Notes: generated by a model not told the origin, from the sequence alone. Shown: positions 1-9,507, counted from the stretch's first letter. The stretch is 64,000 bases of DNA from Closterium sp. Naga37s-1 (GCA_947471745.1 CANJKZ010000777.1:2722001-2786000), one strand, 5' to 3'. A program made the numbers and translations.

Positions 1-206
1 CTATGTTGCTGCCATAGTGCCGTTCGTTCAAACCGACGCTGTGTCGTCAATACTTGGTCAAATCGTGCGATCTAAATTGCCTAGAGTAGGCGAGAATAAG
101 ACGCTCCAGATCCAAGTTGAATCAAGACATTTGATGTTGTGAACAGAACGCTATGAACGTTTGAAGCCGCTGTGCAGAAATCCGACTGTGCACTCTATCT
201 TTCGTT
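1..206. other. Host flank with no recognisable gene
   Basis: No coding segment or repeat could be supported on either strand. The stretch lies just downstream of the minus-strand F-box/LRR fragment and could be its 3' untranslated region or an intron. Confidence 0.4.
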
Positions 207-722
207 TTAGGCACATTGGAGACTACTGTGACTATAACAAAGGCCGCCGATTGACGAAGGAATGGTGGTTAGATTCGACTGACAGGAGAGTTGAAGGTCC
301 TCTAGCCGAGTGCATTTTTCGAGAAGATACGAAAGTCCGCTCTCCATGAAACCCCCGCGCCTGTAGCGTCCGTCCATCGTACCGACGCGGAGGTCCGTCA
401 GATCTAGACACGTGTCGGCTATCCGCAAAAGGAGGGAGTCATGGACGGACGTGATGCTGCCGTGGGCGAGGACGAGCTTTCGCAGCCTTGGGAAAGACGA
501 GATTTGCGCGAGCAGCTCGCGAGGACGCATGCGACGCTTTTCGCGAATCTGAATATGGTCGTGCACGCGACGGGCGACGCGATGCCATTCCTTGCACACA
601 AGCGCGTGCTGGAACTGACCGTCGAATCGAGGTACGAGATGCAGGATAATGGCGAGGAGTTCGTCAGACAGCAGTTCGAACGGTGACGCAGCAGCTCTTC
701 TGGCTATATGATAAGACGCCAT
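207..722 (-). CDS. F-box protein with start of a leucine-rich repeat region (short or partial)
   Basis: The frame gives about 171 residues from an ATG at 722-720 to a TAA at 207-209. Near the N-terminus, FELLSDELLAIIL followed by ALVCKEWHRVARR has the shape of an F-box, the Skp1-binding module of SCF ubiquitin ligases. Downstream are leucine-rich segments (FPRLRKLVLA, CLDLTDLRV, CTRLEDLQLS, NLTTIPSSIGG), as in F-box/LRR substrate receptors. F-box/LRR proteins usually have many more repeats, so this copy is short, or it continues past an intron near 230, where the coding-like signal fades. The same frame stays open upstream to 896, but everything beyond 809 is Gypsy-A LTR sequence, so the native 5' end may have been altered by that insertion. 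The family call is from motif pattern; the substrate is unknown. Confidence 0.55.
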   Translation of the reverse strand: MASYHIARRAAASPFELLSDELLAIILHLVPRFDGQFQHALVCKEWHRVARRVHDHIQIREKRRMRPRELLAQISSFPRLRKLVLAHGSITSVHDSLLLRIADTCLDLTDLRVGTMDGRYRRGGFMESGLSYLLEKCTRLEDLQLSCQSNLTTIPSSIGGLCYSHSSLQCA

Positions 723-804
723 GGGGACTACAAAAAATGCTTGGAAGACTAATACGGTCGCAGTGAGAGTCTCGACACAAGTCTTCCAACAAGGAGGAAC
801 CTCG

Positions 805-809
805 AGTAT
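805..809. repeat. Target-site duplication of Gypsy-A, left copy
   Basis: AGTAT lies directly before the LTR that starts at 810. The same five bases follow the LTR that ends at 20252. Confidence 0.9.
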
Positions 810-1136
810 TGTTACGGGTGCAATGAATCGAAGTAGCGAGAATTGCACTAAGGTGTCAAACGAGTAAAAAATGTGAGCGAAGGCATCAGCGAACATTTAT
901 ACGCGAAACATGCAAACGGTAACGCGGTACGTGCGAGCTAGCTAGTGCTACGCTTGCAGCGAGGCTCGGGCTAGTCCCGAAGCGTAGGCCGACACGGCCG
1001 GGCCAGCAGTGCGAGGTTTGGTGAAACAGTGCGCGCGAAGTCGGCGAAGCCCCGTTTGCAGTAACGGGCGAACAACGGCTGCTGCTGTACGCGATGTTGC
1101 AGGGCGCGCTAGAGAATATCGAGAAACTTCCTTACA
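810..1136 (-). repeat. Gypsy-A 3' LTR
   Basis: This 327-bp repeat pairs with 19926-20252. In minus orientation it starts TGTAAGG and ends CGTAACA. It follows a polypurine tract and so is the downstream LTR. Confidence 0.9.
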
Positions 1137-1160
1137 CTACCCCCCCCCCCCCTCTCAAGA
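1137..1160 (-). other. Gypsy-A polypurine tract
   Basis: On the minus strand a run of about 14 G preceded by GAGA ends four bases before the 3' LTR. This is the expected position of the plus-strand DNA primer. The long homopolymer may be miscounted. Confidence 0.75.
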
Positions 1161-1171
1161 AGCCCCCTCCG

Positions 1172-1335
1172 CTACGCGAGTGCGTGTATATCGCTGAAAC
1201 CCCGGCTCCTCAGGTACACTTGCAGAGCAGGGTGGTTTTCGATGCTGGCCAGGGGCACCCAGCTATCATCAGTTGGCGTTCGGTCCTTCCAGCGAACGAG
1301 GAATTCAATCCTCTTGATTCCCGTGGGGTGTCGAA
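1172..1335 (-). CDS. Gypsy-A chromodomain, C-terminal part
   Basis: The minus-strand frame reads IEFLVRWKDRTPTDDSWVPL, then a helix-like segment, and stops at TAG (1172-1174). The LVRWK and DDSWVP strings match the chromodomain fold, which binds methylated histone tails. The N-terminal part (EPEKILSHR) lies at about 8296-8320, on the other side of Copia-B. With the insert and one TCGAA removed, the two halves are in frame. This is established chromovirus architecture seen here in two pieces. Confidence 0.8.
1331..1335. repeat. Target-site duplication of Copia-B
   Basis: TCGAA here matches TCGAA at 8291-8295, flanking the paired 126-bp LTRs. Confidence 0.92.
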
Positions 1336-1461
1336 TGTGAAGAAATGAGGAATGAATGAACTAGCAAGCAGGTGGGTACAAGTAGGAAAACCTAAAAGTG
1401 TTGTACCCCATATTGTCTACCCCACTACAGCCTACACAGACTATAGCATATGAGTTTGACA
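1336..1461 (-). repeat. Copia-B 3' LTR
   Basis: In minus orientation it begins TGTCAAACTCATATG and ends TTCTTCACA. It is preceded by a polypurine tract (1462-1489) in which G-rich blocks surround ACTTTGCCTAT, a layout shared by Copia-C, F, G, L and LARD-D. Confidence 0.92.
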
Positions 1462-1659
1462 CACCCCCATAGGCAAAGTGGGGGAGAACAAGAGGTCACA
1501 AGACCAGTCAAGCAAAGCAAAGCAAGCTCAGGGTGGATCACAACGTCACCACATATTCCGAGCACAGGTTCAAAGGCAATAAGGCCAGTTCACATGCAAG
1601 ATCAAATATAAAGGTAAACAAGCAAGTGCAGGTATAGAAAGATCAAAGTACAAGCAAGG

Positions 1660-2472
1660 TCAAGAAGTGAGCAAGTGAGGCCAAGTAGGCACAAGACTTA
1701 GCATCGTGCAGAAGCGCTGATGATCACAAGGCGGAAGTGCCTTGGTAAAGATATCAGCAGTGTTGGCCTCAGAGGCCACGTAAGCAAGGCGCAGCTGACC
1801 ACGCTGCTGCAGCTCACGAGCAAGGAAGTAGCGAAGAGCAATGTGCTTCGTTCTGTGCTCCAGTCTGTGCTCCCGACACAAGGCCAGCATGGCCTTGTTG
1901 TCTACGTACAGAACTGAAGGAGAACGAGGCGGCTCTCCTAGGTCAATCAGCAGGTAGGTGAGCCAGCGTAGCTCCTGTGCAGCCATGGCCCCCGCGTAGA
2001 TCTCAGCCTCACAGCTGGAGCCGAGACCAGAAGACGAGCCGGCAGACCGCCATGAAACAGAGCCGGAACCAAGGCTGAAGGTGTAACCCTGTGACGACCG
2101 CTGCGTAGCCTGGTCGTCAGCCCAAGAAGCGTCTGCGTGACCTGTGAGGACCACTGGACGTCGCCCTCCAAGCACTAGCCCCATGCCCGACGTACTGCAC
2201 AAGTAGCGCAACACCCTCTTCGCTGCAGCCATGTGCTCTGGTCGGTGTCTCCCAGGAACAACATAGCGTGCCAAGATGCTAAGAGGGTATGCAAGGTCAG
2301 GTCGTGTGCAGCTCATCAGGTACATGAGGCAGCCAACAAGCTCTGGGTACGGGCCACTCGGCTCTACGGACTCATCCAAAGGCAGAGCTGAGAGCGAGTG
2401 GCGAGTAGACAGAGGAGTGGCCTGAGGCGAGGAGTACGTGAATTCGAAGCGCTGAAGGACCTGCTGCACCAT
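1660..2472 (-). CDS. Copia-B RT thumb/connection and RNase H segment
   Basis: About 270 residues. It starts at MVQQVLQRF after the frame break near 2495. The connection motif SGPYPELVGCLMYLMSCTRP and the RNase H strings TGHADASWADD, SWRS, CEAEIYAGAMAAQELRW and YVDNKAML follow. The end has the usual copia C-terminus with HRTKHIALRYFLARE and NTADIFTKALPP, closing before the polypurine tract. RNase H removes template RNA during reverse transcription. The domain core looks intact but is cut off from the upstream RT frame. Confidence 0.9.
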   Translation of the reverse strand: MVQQVLQRFEFTYSSPQATPLSTRHSLSALPLDESVEPSGPYPELVGCLMYLMSCTRPDLAYPLSILARYVVPGRHRPEHMAAAKRVLRYLCSTSGMGLVLGGRRPVVLTGHADASWADDQATQRSSQGYTFSLGSGSVSWRSAGSSSGLGSSCEAEIYAGAMAAQELRWLTYLLIDLGEPPRSPSVLYVDNKAMLALCREHRLEHRTKHIALRYFLARELQQRGQLRLAYVASEANTADIFTKALPPCDHQRFCTMLSLVPTWPHLLTS

Positions 2473-2483
2473 GTGTGACTGAG

Positions 2484-3296
2484 TCAGGGTAATGTTCGTT
2501 GTGCTCTGTCCCGGGTGATCTGCAAGCCAAAGTAGCTGCGCAGTTCACCCAGGTCTGTGCACGTGTGTCTCTTCTGCGGCTCGGACTTCACGTGGGCGAG
2601 TCCAGCAGTGTCAGCAGTGGCAAAGACCAAGTCGTCGACGTACACGAGGATGTAGAACGGCGGCAAAGAGGTGTCGGTGCGCAGAAACAGCGACGGGTCG
2701 GCAGTAGAAGGAGCAAACCCAAGAGCCGCAAGTGTAGTCCCCAGTGTGTCGTGCCACTCACGGGGCGCCTGGCGGAGACCGTAGACTGGCCGCCGGAGGC
2801 TCCACTCGGTACCAGGGGGAAACGACCCAGTGAAGCCAGGTGGGCGGCGCAGCTAGATCTCCTCGTGCAGGCTGCCCTGCAGGAAAGCTGTGCTGAAGTC
2901 AAGAGAGTGAAGCTCGTAGTCGCGCTGAGCGGCTATGTGCAGCAGCACCCGAAGAGTGGTCATCTTTGGGGTGGGAGAGAAGGTCTGAAAGTAGTCAACT
3001 CCCTGCCGCTGACTGAAGCCTCGAGCCACGTAACGCGCCTTGAAGACAGGCGGAGAACCCGACGGCTGCTTCACCCTGAAAATCCATATGCCACTGACGA
3101 TGTTCGCCCCAGGTGGGGGAACCTCGTCGACGTAGGTGCCTGTGGACTTCCAGGAAGCCATCTCTGCGTCCATAGCTGACTGCCACTGTGAGGAGTAGGG
3201 ACCCTCGATCGCCTCAGCGTACGATCGAGGAGTCGGGATGTCTGGTGCGTCCGGGTCTCCCTCAGGGGCAATCAGCGTGGACACGAGATGAGGCAA
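2484..3296 (-). pseudogene. Copia-B reverse transcriptase domain with internal stop and frameshift
   Basis: The frame opens with DAEMASWKSTGTY, continues through ARGFSQRQGVDYFQTFSPTPKM and FSTAFLQGSLHEEI, then meets TAG where Copia-C and Copia-F have Trp (TGG). The catalytic segment FYILVYVDDLVFATAD is preserved further on, then the frame is lost near 2495 by a one-base deletion relative to Copia-C. The palm motif YVDD is intact, but no continuous RT can be made. Confidence 0.88.
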
Positions 3297-3311
3297 AGCA
3301 GCAGCAAAACA

Positions 3312-4600
3312 CTAGAACTCCTCTTGCCTGTCCTCAAGGACGTCCGTGCTAAGAGCACACTCACCCCCGAAGGACGGAGGACAGACAGACTCAGACTCAG
3401 CAACGAGACTAGCGGCGTAGTCTAGACGACAGCGAGCAGCAAAGTCGACAAGCTCAGCAAAAAAGACAGACGCAGCAGTGGACTCAAAGGAAGGGTCAGT
3501 GACAACAGTAGCCAGGAGACGCATGACAGTAGGACTGGCAGCATGAAGAGAGTCAGACTCCGGGTCAGCAAGGATAGGAAGAGAGGACTCTGGAGGAGAC
3601 GGCAACGAGACACGCAGAGGAGCAATGGAAGGACGCAGTGCCATCTGGTGTGTGCCAGGGACCGCAGGAGGACGCGGACGCGGAGCACGACGACTAGTGC
3701 GAGCAGCACGAACAGGCGACGCAGGACGAGACGCAGGCTCACGACGCTCAGCAAGACCTCCAGTGGGACCAGTGTAGGGAGAAGGAGCAGGTAGGGGGGA
3801 GGCGGGCTGTAACTGTGACCGCGACTGGACAGGCTGTGGACACTCTAAGGGAGGAGCAGCACTAGTAGAGGGCGGGAGTCCAAGAACTTGCGCAAGGAGC
3901 GGAACGAAGTACGGCCGCGGCCGCGCAGCGCCTCCAGAACCAGCAGGGACAGCACCAGTACCCCCAGCGGCAGCACCAGCGCCAGCAGCACCTCCAGCTC
4001 CAACAGCGCCAACTCCAGCACCCTCAGAAGCACCAGCGCCAGCAGCACCTCAAGCGCCAACACCCCCAGCAGCTCTAGCTCCAGCAGCTCTAGCTCCAGC
4101 AGCTCGAGCAGCACCAATTCCAGCAGGACCGTCAGCTCCAGCAGCCCTAGCAGCACCCCCAGTCCCAGCAGCTCCAGTACCGCTAGTACGAGCACCTCCA
4201 GGACCAGCAGCAACAGTAGCACCTCCAGCTCCAGCTGTACGGCTCCAGCGCCGGGCAAACCACTCGCGCAGCTCCTGCGGAGAGGGTAGCTCCCGCCTCG
4301 ACGAAGCACCGCTAGAGGTCACTCGAGGAGACCCAGCACCCCCAGGCTCCGCACCCCGAGGCTCCGTACCCCCAGGCTCAGCACCCCCAGGCTCCGCACC
4401 CCCAGGCTCAGCACCCCCAGACCCGGCACCCGCAGGCTCAGCACCCCGAGACTCAGCACCCCCAGGCTCAGCACCCCCAGACTCGGCACCCGCAGGCTCA
4501 GCACCCCTAGCAGCACCAGAGTCAAAAGCTACCTCGACAGGCTCGACTGCGTCTACCTGGGACACACCTAACGGGGCAGGACCCTGAGGGGGGAGAGGGT
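3312..4600 (-). pseudogene. Copia-B low-complexity Ala/Gly/Glu/Pro linker between integrase and RT
   Basis: The stretch codes for repeats such as GGAEPGGAE and AGAGGA, then a Ser/Pro/Ala-rich segment ending in DRQEEF and TAG. The imperfect trinucleotide-like repetition also yields long open frames on the opposite strand, which are byproducts. Copia polyproteins often have a variable linker here, though rarely one this repetitive. Copy-number differences between Copia-B, C and F point to slippage. Confidence 0.7.
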
Positions 4601-5564
4601 CTACCGGGGGAGGACCTGGCGCAAGGAAGAGCGGCGGCGGGGGGAGGGGCGCAGTGCGGTTGGGGTAGAGACGGTAGTAAGGCACCGACTCGTCAAAGGT
4701 GACGTCCTGGGAGGACAGAACACGGCGCGAGGTGGGGTGGTAAAACTGCCAACCATGCGCGTCAAGGGGGAAGCCAAGGAAGACGCAGGGAACAGCATGG
4801 GGGGACAGCTTGTCCGCAGACAAGTCGCGGACAAACGCCCGAGATCCCCAGACATGAAACGCAGACGCATCGCCAACCTTCCCCGTCCACCGCAAGGTGG
4901 GGGAGGTCTCTGGCAAGGAGACCTGGGGCTGAAGGTTGAGATGATGCGCTGCATACTGAACCGCAAACGGCCACAGAAAATTGGGAGCAGCCGCATGGAT
5001 CATGGACGTACGAGTGACGTCCATGACCATGCCAATGCGGCGCTCAGCAATCCCATTTTGCTGTGGAGAGGCCGGAAGCGTGAAGGTCTGGCGGATGCCC
5101 TGTGCACGACAGAAGGCTCCCAGACGGGCAGAGGAAAACTCCCCGCCTCTGTCAGAGTGCAGACGCAGAACAGGAAAGTCCGAGCCGAAACTCTCTCTGA
5201 GCTGGAGACGAGCCGCGCGGATCCAGTCGATCAACACCTCAGTGACGTCACCCTTGCTGCGCAAGGGGAACACCGTGGTGTAACGCGAGTAGTCGTCAAC
5301 CACCAACAGGAAGTAACGCTCGTGACCCTGGCCACGGACGCGGGCGGGGCCCCACACGTCCATGTGAAGAGTCTGCGGGGGAGCCTCTGTCGGAGGAAAC
5401 TCGGAGGAGTGAGGGGCGGCAGCCGCCCCTCGACGCAGGGAACGCAGGTAGGGGCAGGCCCCGGAGGGAGGGGAGGGAGGGACCGGGGGAGACCAGAGAC
5501 AAGGACACGGGAGGCCATGCCTCGGAGACGAGGCAGGGAGGGGTGACCAAGGCGGTGGTGCCAA
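4050..5564 (-). CDS. Copia-B integrase and C-terminal region
   Basis: After the frame break near 5420 this frame carries MDVWGPARVRGQGH, the first catalytic Asp in VVDDYSRY, the second in LHSDRGGEF and the Glu in QQNGIAERRIGMV, a complete DD35E set. WTGKVGDASAFHVWGSRAFV and GWQFYHPTSRRVLSSQDV are the usual copia integrase C-terminal features. Integrase inserts the cDNA into the genome. The frame then runs into the linker repeats. Confidence 0.9.
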   Translation of the reverse strand: MAPPPWSPLPASSPRHGLPCPCLWSPPVPPSPPSGACPYLRSLRRGAAAAPHSSEFPPTEAPPQTLHMDVWGPARVRGQGHERYFLLVVDDYSRYTTVFPLRSKGDVTEVLIDWIRAARLQLRESFGSDFPVLRLHSDRGGEFSSARLGAFCRAQGIRQTFTLPASPQQNGIAERRIGMVMDVTRTSMIHAAAPNFLWPFAVQYAAHHLNLQPQVSLPETSPTLRWTGKVGDASAFHVWGSRAFVRDLSADKLSPHAVPCVFLGFPLDAHGWQFYHPTSRRVLSSQDVTFDESVPYYRLYPNRTAPLPPPPLFLAPGPPPVDPLPPQGPAPLGVSQVDAVEPVEVAFDSGAARGAEPAGAESGGAEPGGAESRGAEPAGAGSGGAEPGGAEPGGAEPGGTEPRGAEPGGAGSPRVTSSGASSRRELPSPQELREWFARRWSRTAGAGGATVAAGPGGARTSGTGAAGTGGAARAAGADGPAGIGAARAAGARAAGARAAGGVGA

Positions 5565-7534
5565 AAGAGAGTCTTGTGGGACAGGAGACGATACGAGCAG
5601 GGAGCAGACTCAGGACCAGACCTGGATGCTGCAACAAACACCTGACTCAACGCAGCTACCTGACCAGACTCAGCAACCGGAGGAGACTCAGTAGTCAGTG
5701 TGTACAGGCTCGACCCCGGGCGACGGGTAAACGTGGCCAAGTGTCGGCCCGTCCGAGCACACGTGCAGTGGGTCACCCGCTGACGCGCAGGAGTGAACTG
5801 GTCAACCCCCCCATCCTGTAGGTCAGCACAACTCACCAAGTTCGTAGAGAACGAGGGGAGGTAGAGACCTGACAGGGTGCCAGAGGGGGCTGCCGGACAC
5901 GGTAAGACAGTGGAGAAGCAAGCAAGGACAGGACCCCCAGAGGGGTCCGCCAGGGAGACTGCAACCGGCCGACTAAGCGGCGTAAGCGTGGTGCGGTCTC
6001 GAAAGAAGGAGCGGGAAGCACCCGAGTCAAGGGTGAAGGTGTGTAAGGCCTGAGCCGACGTGGTACCTGAGAGAGCAGACTCACCAGTACCTGGGGCAGC
6101 AGACGCACTAGCACCTAGAGCAGCAGCCTCACCAGCACCTAGAGCAGCAGCCTCAATGCCCGGGTCAGGCGGAACACACAGATAACAGTCACCCTCATCA
6201 CTAGTAGACACAGCATACATGGCAGCAAGAATAGCATCATAGTCAAGATCAAAGATAGCAACCCCTGCCCTAGACAGCTCTCCCCAGCGAGGGATCTCAG
6301 TGGCGTCAGGGAACTGGTGACGCCAAGCGTCCGTCAGGCGGCCGAAGCAGCGCTGGGTGGTGTGCGAGCCCCCGCACTGCTCACCAGCGCGGTCGCCGGT
6401 ACGGAGGACGTAGGTACAGGGACCAGTACCCCCACCTCGCTGACGCCCAGCGTACCACTCACGTAGCTGCTGGGGGGACGGGGTCTCACGAGTGCGCTGC
6501 TGCAGCTGGCGCGGACCACCACTAGAGCCACTCCTCTGTGCATAGCCGCGACCAGCTCCACCGCCGCCGCCGCCGCCTCCGCCACCTCCGCTTCCTCCGC
6601 TCCCACCGCCACCGCCGCCGCCTCCTCCGCCTCCACTGCTGCCACCGACACCTCCAACCCCGCCACCACTCCCACCACCACCCCCACCCCCTCCACTGCC
6701 TCGACCGCCACCTCCACCGCCCCCGCCAGCCCCTCCAGCGCCCTTGCCCCCCTTGCCCTTGCCGGTGCGGCGTCTCCCGCTAGGGGCAGACGCAGCGCCG
6801 ACCGACTTGAAGCCAACGAGGTCGGCCGCAGTAGCAGAAGCAACAAAGGGCAAGAGGGGGGAGGGGGAACACCCCTCAAAGATGGGGGTACGAGGGTCAC
6901 CACGAGAGGCTCCTACAGCGACTATGCTCTTCTCTGCTGCCAGGAGGCGCTCCTCGAGGAGGTCAACGGTGAGTGTGGTGGGGCAAACTGAGAGGAAGTG
7001 GTCCCTGACTAAGCGAAGGGAGTCAAGGAGCCGGGTGACTATGTAGTAGAGGGTGATGTACATGGGGGGAGGGTTCTTGGCACAGAACTCAGCAGGAAGC
7101 GCAGCGCGGTAGCGAGTGTCACTAGTGCGAAGGTGCGTAATGAGGTCAGCGACTGTGGGAAAGGCAGCAAGGTCAGGGAACAGGTACGGCAGCATGAGGC
7201 GGCTAAGAGTAGCAGTGGCAGGGGAAGAGTAGCGTGCAACTACAGCGTCGTACAAGGTCTTAGCACTCTTGTACTGACTAAAGTGCGCACGCTCAGCGGT
7301 CGGTAAGTGGCGACGCACAGCAAGACGGGCAGCAGCATCGCGTGTGGCCCACTGTGAGCGAACAGTGCGGTCAGCATTAGCAAGCGGGGCAGGAGAGGCA
7401 CCAGAGGTGAGATCGAACAGGGAGAGTCCGTCCGCCCTATCGCACTGTAGGAGGAGCTGGAGGTCATCGACCCAGACCTCAAAGTCAACAGCACGACCCT
7501 CAGCATCAAAGGTACGGACACTGGGGGTAGCCAT
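5231..7534 (-). CDS. Copia-B gag, zinc-binding region, protease and pre-integrase region
   Basis: Translation starts at MATPSVRTFDAEG (7534), the start shared by Copia-C and F. Gag covers roughly the first 260 residues (VDDLQLLLQC, AARLAVRRHLP, LSRLMLPYLFPDL). A Gly-rich simple-sequence tract follows, then the Cys/His motif C-x13-C-x3-H-x4-C (CTYVLRTGDRAGEQCGG onward), the protease site TLDSGASRSFF and the pre-integrase zinc region around LFWHHRLGHPSLPRLRG. The last roughly 60 residues are out of frame after the 4-bp loss near 5420. Products would form the virus-like particle and process the polyprotein. Confidence 0.9.
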   Translation of the reverse strand: MATPSVRTFDAEGRAVDFEVWVDDLQLLLQCDRADGLSLFDLTSGASPAPLANADRTVRSQWATRDAAARLAVRRHLPTAERAHFSQYKSAKTLYDAVVARYSSPATATLSRLMLPYLFPDLAAFPTVADLITHLRTSDTRYRAALPAEFCAKNPPPMYITLYYIVTRLLDSLRLVRDHFLSVCPTTLTVDLLEERLLAAEKSIVAVGASRGDPRTPIFEGCSPSPLLPFVASATAADLVGFKSVGAASAPSGRRRTGKGKGGKGAGGAGGGGGGGGRGSGGGGGGGGSGGGVGGVGGSSGGGGGGGGGGGSGGSGGGGGGGGGGGAGRGYAQRSGSSGGPRQLQQRTRETPSPQQLREWYAGRQRGGGTGPCTYVLRTGDRAGEQCGGSHTTQRCFGRLTDAWRHQFPDATEIPRWGELSRAGVAIFDLDYDAILAAMYAVSTSDEGDCYLCVPPDPGIEAAALGAGEAAALGASASAAPGTGESALSGTTSAQALHTFTLDSGASRSFFRDRTTLTPLSRPVAVSLADPSGGPVLACFSTVLPCPAAPSGTLSGLYLPSFSTNLVSCADLQDGGVDQFTPARQRVTHCTCARTGRHLATFTRRPGSSLYTLTTESPPVAESGQVAALSQVFVAASRSGPESAPCSYRLLSHKTLFWHHRLGHPSLPRLRGMASRVLVSGLPRSLPPLPPGPAPTCVPCVEGRLPPLTPPSFLRQRLPRRLFTWTCGAPPASVARVTSVTSCWWLTTTRVTPRCSPCAARVTSLRC

Positions 7535-8153
7535 GACAGCAGTGGTCTAGCAGGGAGTGCTCTCACCAATTCGGATGGGTAGGGCCGGTGCGCGCCGGTA
7601 GGACCAGTAGCGGCACGACGGCGGCTCGGCGGCAGCGGCTCGGTAGTGGCGGCTGGACGGCGGCCTCGGCGGCTCGGCGGCTCGGCTCGTTGGCTCGGCG
7701 GCTCGGCTGCCGGGCGGCTCGGCTGCTGGGCGGCTCGGCTGTTGGGCGGCACGGCTGCTGGGCGGCTCGGCTGCTGGGCGGCTCGGCTGCTAGGCGGCTC
7801 GGCTGCTTGGCAGGGCGGGGCCGCAAAGGGGCCGCGAGGGGCCTCGAAGGGCGGCGACGGGGCCGCTAGGGGCGGCGACGGGGCCGCGAGGGGCCTAGAG
7901 GGGCGGCGACGGGGCCACGAAGGGGCCGCGAGAGGCCTAGAGGGGCGGCGACGGGGCCGCAAAGGACGGCGAGGGGGCCGTAAGGGGTGGCGATGGGGCC
8001 ACTAAGGGTGGCGCGAGGGGCCGTGAGAGGCGACGTGAGGGCGGCCAAAGGGGCGTGCCCCGGGCAGGGGCGACTCGCGCTCCGGTCTGGAAAAAAAAAA
8101 TAAAAAATCGATTTCAGTGGTGGGCCCTGAGAAGCGTTCCCACTAGGGAACCT
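7535..8153 (-). repeat. Copia-B GC-rich tandem-repeat leader
   Basis: Between primer site and gag start lie imperfect repeats of a roughly 20-bp unit built on GGCCCCGTCGCCGCCCCTAG, and of GCCGAGCCGCC. Similar leaders occur in Copia-C, Copia-F and LARD-K. Open frames on both strands here are composition effects. Confidence 0.75.
8122..8127 (-). promoter_or_regulatory. Conserved GGGCCC leader palindrome (Copia-B)
   Basis: GGGCCC lies 37 nt downstream of the start of the primer-binding site. The same spacing is seen in Copia-C and both units of Copia-F. It is a candidate RNA dimerisation or packaging signal (inference). Confidence 0.4.
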
Positions 8154-8164
8154 GCTCTATACCA
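8154..8164 (-). other. Copia-B primer-binding site
   Basis: TGGTATAGAGC directly abuts the 5' LTR. It resembles the initiator Met tRNA complement TGGTATCAGAGC with one base missing. Confidence 0.75.
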
Positions 8165-8290
8165 TGTGAAGAAATGAGGAATGAATGAACTAGCAAGCAG
8201 GTGGGTACAAGTAGGAAAACCTAGAAGTGTTGTACCCCATATTGTCTACCCCACTACAGCCTACACAGACTATAGCATATGAGTTTGACA
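8165..8290 (-). repeat. Copia-B 5' LTR
   Basis: 126 bp, about one difference from 1336-1461. Followed on the plus strand by the TCGAA duplication at 8291-8295. Confidence 0.92.
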
Positions 8291-8295
8291 TCGAA

Positions 8296-9505
8296 TCCGA
8301 TGGCTCAGGATTTTTTCGGGCTCGATGATCGGCTCCGATGCAGGGCGAGTCATGGATGGCGGGCGGTGACGAGGCAGTTGGCTTGTGGTTGGGATGTATG
8401 GGCGAAGCAGGCTGACGTGGAATGAAGGGCTGATGTACCAGTCCGTCGGCAACAGTAGGTGGGCTATTACTGGGGTAATCATGTGGCTGATTTGGAATGG
8501 TCCATAGTAGCTGGGTCGTAATTTCGGTACGACGGGCAGTCTTAAGTTCTGTGTGTCGAGCAGTACGTAGTCTCCTGACTGGTACGTGTCTTGGCGGCGG
8601 TGGCGGTCAGTTGCGCTTAGCGATGACGCTGGCTTTTTTAATTGCTTCTGCGGCTCTGGTGCGGGCAACTTGTAGAATTTCGGCGAATTGCTGTGCACGT
8701 GGTGTTGGGTTGTCCGGACTCGGCGTCATGGGGACTGTAGGGTTTTGCCCGTAGTTCAGGTAGAAAGGGGACTACTGCGTCGTCGCTGACGTGGCATTGT
8801 TGTACGCGAACTCGATCAGCGGCAGCTGCTGCTCCCAAGTGGTCGGGTCGTCGCATGTGGCACGAATCAACTGCTCCATCGTCTGATTTGTCTGCTCCGT
8901 TTGACCGTCGGTCTCGGGGTGGTACGACGAGCTGAACTGTAGCATTGTTCCGAACTGCTCCCAGAGGTTTTTCCAGAAGTTGCTGGTGAACTTCGTGTCG
9001 CGGTCGCTGATTATCGCGGCTGGTATCCCGTGTAGTCGAACGACGGCTGCGATGAACAGGCGTCAACAGCTCCGGCCAGTAGTAATACCGCTGCAGTTGC
9101 TGTCGCGTTTTTTCTACCCCGAAATGTCCCGAGGTAATCCCGTCGTGTGCCTCCTGCAGTAACAGTTCCCTCAGTAGCGAGTACGCGGGTACCCAGATGC
9201 GGTTGGTGCCTGTTTTTATGTAATAGACTCCTTTGGCCTCTGCCAGTTGCTGTGAATTTCTGGTCGTGAAAAGTGGGTCGGTACTGTATCCGTGGGTGAA
9301 TAGGCCTGTTAACAGTGGGTTGGTTTGGGCGAGTAGGATGGCGTGGAGTTGGGCGGTGGGGCGTGTGAGTGCGTCGGCGATGTTGGATGCACCTTTTTTG
9401 TACGTGACCGTGTAGTGGAAGTTGGACTTCAGATTGTCCAACCAGCAGATCTGTCGTGGGTTGAGATTCGGTTGGGCGCGAAGGTACTGTAGTGATCGGT
9501 GGTCT
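8296..9505 (-). pseudogene. Gypsy-A integrase and C-terminal region including the start of the chromodomain
   Basis: From the RNase H end the minus strand continues with GASNIADALTRP, the HDGITSGHFGVEKTRQQL part of the HHCC zinc region, then shifts frame. Integrase core signals are readable in other frames: the second Asp context DRDTKFTSNFW and YHPETDGQTEQTN with the catalytic Glu, then YNNATSATTQ. After another break, DYVLLDTQNLRLP, KLRPSYYGPF and HPSFHVSLLRPY-like text form the usual C-terminal module, ending in EPEKILSHR, the first chromodomain strand, cut by Copia-B. The family is clear but at least two frameshifts make it non-functional. Confidence 0.85.
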
Positions 9506-9507
9506 GT

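Larger units (their letters stand above)
1336..8290 (-). mobile_element. Copia-B: full-length Ty1/copia element inserted in Gypsy-A
   Basis: The 6955-bp element has 126-bp LTRs at 1336-1461 and 8165-8290 that differ at about one base, and a perfect TCGAA duplication. On the minus strand the order is LTR, primer site TGGTATAGAGC, GC-rich leader, gag, protease, integrase, Ala/Gly-rich linker, reverse transcriptase, RNase H, polypurine tract and LTR. Integrase before RT is diagnostic of copia. Despite its young LTRs the coding region is broken: a 4-bp deletion near 5420 shifts frame before the integrase core, TAG at 3312-3314 lies before the RT domain, TAG at about 2850 replaces a Trp inside RT, and one base is lost near 2495. 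It cannot make its own polyprotein. Confidence 0.95.

Noticed and set aside
3845-4310. Leu/Val-rich or Ser-rich frames opposite the Ala/Gly linkers (also 16719-17823, 33136-33792, 41743-42231)
   Set aside because: Shadows of the GCN/GGN repeat in the linker; no conserved start and no domain.
7563-8048. Arg/Pro/Ala-rich frames in the Copia-B leader, with similar ones in Copia-C and F
   Set aside because: Repeat composition keeps all frames open. The real start is the conserved MATPS Met.
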